Shown in pieces: positions 63,078 through 64,000 of a stretch of DNA of 64,000 bases (position 1 is its first letter; the number at the start of each line of letters is the position of its first letter). Under the pieces are notes generated by a model, which worked only from the letters and a program-made list of their open reading frames with translations, was not told where the DNA came from and ran no database searches. This stretch comes from an uncultured Erysipelotrichaceae bacterium (GTDB lineage: Bacteria; Bacillota_I; Bacilli_A; RF39; UBA660), in assembly GCA_902793375.1 (NCBI GenBank), contig CADBDE010000007.1, positions 62,001 to 126,000 on the forward strand. Reading direction: 5' to 3'. A program made the translations under genes and the position numbers.

Positions 63078-64000
63078 TTATGTACTACACCAACAAAAAA
63101 TTCCATATGCTCCGCTTGGTCCACGAACAGTAGAAGCATTAACTCCTCCGCCCCAACCTTCACAAGTCCAATAACCATATCCTCTATTACCACAATATGA
63201 TGGGCAATATGCAGTACAATAACCTACAGTAGAATGGTTATTACCATCGTTCCAACTATATAGGTGGCCTGTTCCATAACATGTTTCAGAATAAGTTGAT
63301 GTTGTACATTGAACGCCATTATAATTACTTGTGTAATATTTTGTACATGTTCTTGAACCTGCTACATTATTATATGCTGAACTACAACCACCACAAGATG
63401 TAGAAGTATGTGAATAACTTGAACATTGACCTACACAAGAATTAGAACTATTAACATATCCAGATTTACATGATGCTATTGTACATCCTGAGCTCCATGA
63501 TGCTACGTTTGCATTATTACTACATGCTGAACATCCTGTGTTTCCATTACTTGATGTTGTTCCTGCAGAACATCCAACACAAGAGTTTCCACTCTTTCCA
63601 TATCCTGCTTTACATGTTGCGATAGTACAACCTGAGCTCCATGTATATACTCCTGTTGCATTAGAGCATGTTGAGCATCCTGTGTTTCCATTACTTGATG
63701 TTGTTCCTGCAGAACATCCAACACAAGAGTTTCCACTCTTTCCGTATCCTGCTTTACATGTTGCGATAGTACAACCTGAGCTCCATGTATATACTCCTGT
63801 TGCATTAGAGCATGCTGAACATCCTGTATTTCCATTGCTTGATGTTGTTCCTGCAGAACATGCTGAACATGCATTTCCATTCTTTCCGTATCCTGCTTTA
63901 CATGTTGATACAGTACATCCTGCTCCTGTCCATGAATATACTCCTGTTCCATTTGTACATGCTGAACATGATGTGCTTGTGTTTCCAGCACTTGTTGTCG
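63078..64000 (-). CDS. Cysteine-rich tandem-repeat surface protein, C-terminal part (cut by window edge)
   Basis: The frame is open from the window edge to TAA at 63080-63078, giving 306 residues of the C-terminus. At least four copies of a 48-residue repeat are visible, with GCSACSNATGVYTWSSGC and TIATCKAGYGKSGNSCVGC as core. Cysteine spacing is regular, resembling extracellular disulfide-rich repeats (EGF/TNFR-like in style, not an assigned family). After the repeats comes a unique Tyr/Cys/Trp-rich domain ending GIFCWCST. It has no sorting signal at the C-terminus. The protein is most likely a large exported adhesin-type protein whose N-terminus lies beyond base 64000. The alternative frame in 63503-63991 is not the coding one. 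Confidence 0.85.
   Translation of the reverse strand, partial: TTSAGNTSTSCSACTNGTGVYSWTGAGCTVSTCKAGYGKNGNACSACSAGTTSSNGNTGCSACSNATGVYTWSSGCTIATCKAGYGKSGNSCVGCSAGTTSSNGNTGCSTCSNATGVYTWSSGCTIATCKAGYGKSGNSCVGCSAGTTSSNGNTGCSACSNNANVASWSSGCTIASCKSGYVNSSNSCVGQCSSYSHTSTSCGGCSSAYNNVAGSRTCTKYYTSNYNGVQCTTSTYSETCYGTGHLYSWNDGNNHSTVGYCTAYCPSYCGNRGYGYWTCEGWGGGVNASTVRGPSGAYGIFCWCST
63418..64000 (-). repeat. 144-bp tandem repeats coding for 48-residue Cys-rich units
   Basis: A marker sequence (GAGCTCCATG on the plus strand) recurs at 63490, 63634 and 63778, with a diverged copy near 63922. The period is exactly 144 bases. The copies starting at 63535 and 63679 differ at about 3 of 144 positions by eye, indicating recent duplication or gene conversion. 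Outer copies are more diverged. Confidence 0.9.

Noticed and set aside
63078-63200. The Tyr/Trp/Cys-rich C-terminus of the repeat protein as a second DGR variable region
   Set aside because: Its codons are mixed and mostly T- or A-ending, with no NNC run and no GC-rich end.
63503-63991. A 162-codon open frame rich in His, Gln and Val on the minus strand
   Set aside because: It is another reading frame of the Cys-rich repeats. The frame with regular cysteines, 48-residue periodicity and a clean end at 63078 runs through the same DNA and continues past it.
63418-64000. Regular repeats considered as a CRISPR array
   Set aside because: The 144-bp units are contiguous and coding, with no spacers and no 25-37 bp repeat structure.
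1-64000. A diversity-generating reverse transcriptase or template repeat inside the window
   Set aside because: No product with reverse-transcriptase motifs was seen, and no second copy of the GC-rich 53924-54027 block was found on either strand.
1-64000. TGA reassigned to tryptophan, as in mycoplasmas
   Set aside because: Trp positions in conserved motifs use TGG, and a TGA stop is used at 39948.

Overview
The window is a strongly AT-rich stretch of a low-GC Gram-positive (Firmicutes, Bacilli-like) chromosome. The taxonomic call is an inference. It rests on T-box leaders upstream of tyrS and leuS, a sufC-D-S-U-B operon with SufU, a PrsA-type foldase lipoprotein, the Cse60 and YjcZ types of small protein, strong GGAGG/GGTGAT ribosome binding sites and the absence of outer-membrane genes. 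The genetic code looks standard: TAA dominates, TAG is frequent, and one TGA stop was seen (gene ending at 39948). No rRNA, tRNA, CRISPR array, IS element or prophage module was found. Nearly all genes lie on the minus strand; the plus-strand exceptions start at 4253, 30949, 46058, 55161 and 56717.

Layout. 1-4463: the N-terminal part of tyrS with its Tyr T-box, a small envelope operon (YtxH-like protein, two-segment coiled-coil proteins, acidic protein), a lipoprotein and trmB. 4465-8299 and 11286-23824: a surface-glycan locus. It contains a complete dTDP-L-rhamnose pathway (rfbA fused to an HTH domain, fused rfbC-rfbD, rfbB), a complete GDP-D-glycero-D-manno-heptose pathway (gmhA, fused hddC-gmhB, hddA), several single and multidomain glycosyltransferases, one with a pyruvyltransferase domain, and an acyltransferase. 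A MacB/FtsX-type ABC exporter and a Cse60-like small gene sit inside this locus. 24011-31893: flavoprotein oxidoreductase, leuS with a Leu T-box and a small membrane gene, a GH31 glycosidase and a radical SAM protein. 31898-36306: a clostripain-like membrane peptidase, a membrane protein, a CPWC thioredoxin-like lipoprotein and a DUF5131 protein. 36363-39191: a zinc-type ABC uptake operon with its Fur-family regulator and a Fur-like operator. 39285-46981: mostly conserved or unknown proteins and two D-Ala-D-Ala carboxypeptidases. 47082-53813: pyrimidine nucleoside phosphorylase, an XRE regulator, a short SSB and the SUF iron-sulfur operon. 53911-63000: a frameshifted pilin-like gene, HIT protein, YjcZ-like microprotein, PrsA, thymidylate kinase, aldo/keto reductase and pyruvate:ferredoxin oxidoreductase. 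63078-64000: the C-terminal part of a large Cys-rich protein with 48-residue tandem repeats.

The best candidate for an unusual system is the 3' end of the pilin-like gene (53924-54027). It is a GC-rich block (about 53% by hand count) full of NNC codons, just before a VRPVIVI C-terminus. This is the signature expected of the variable region of a diversity-generating retroelement, although no reverse transcriptase or template repeat lies in the window. The second is the HTH-RmlA fusion, whose promoter -35 element lies inside a 25-bp near-perfect palindrome, suggesting a sugar-nucleotide enzyme that controls its own operon. Also notable are tandem operator-like palindromes upstream of the CPWC lipoprotein and a GH31 enzyme that appears to lack its acid/base aspartate.
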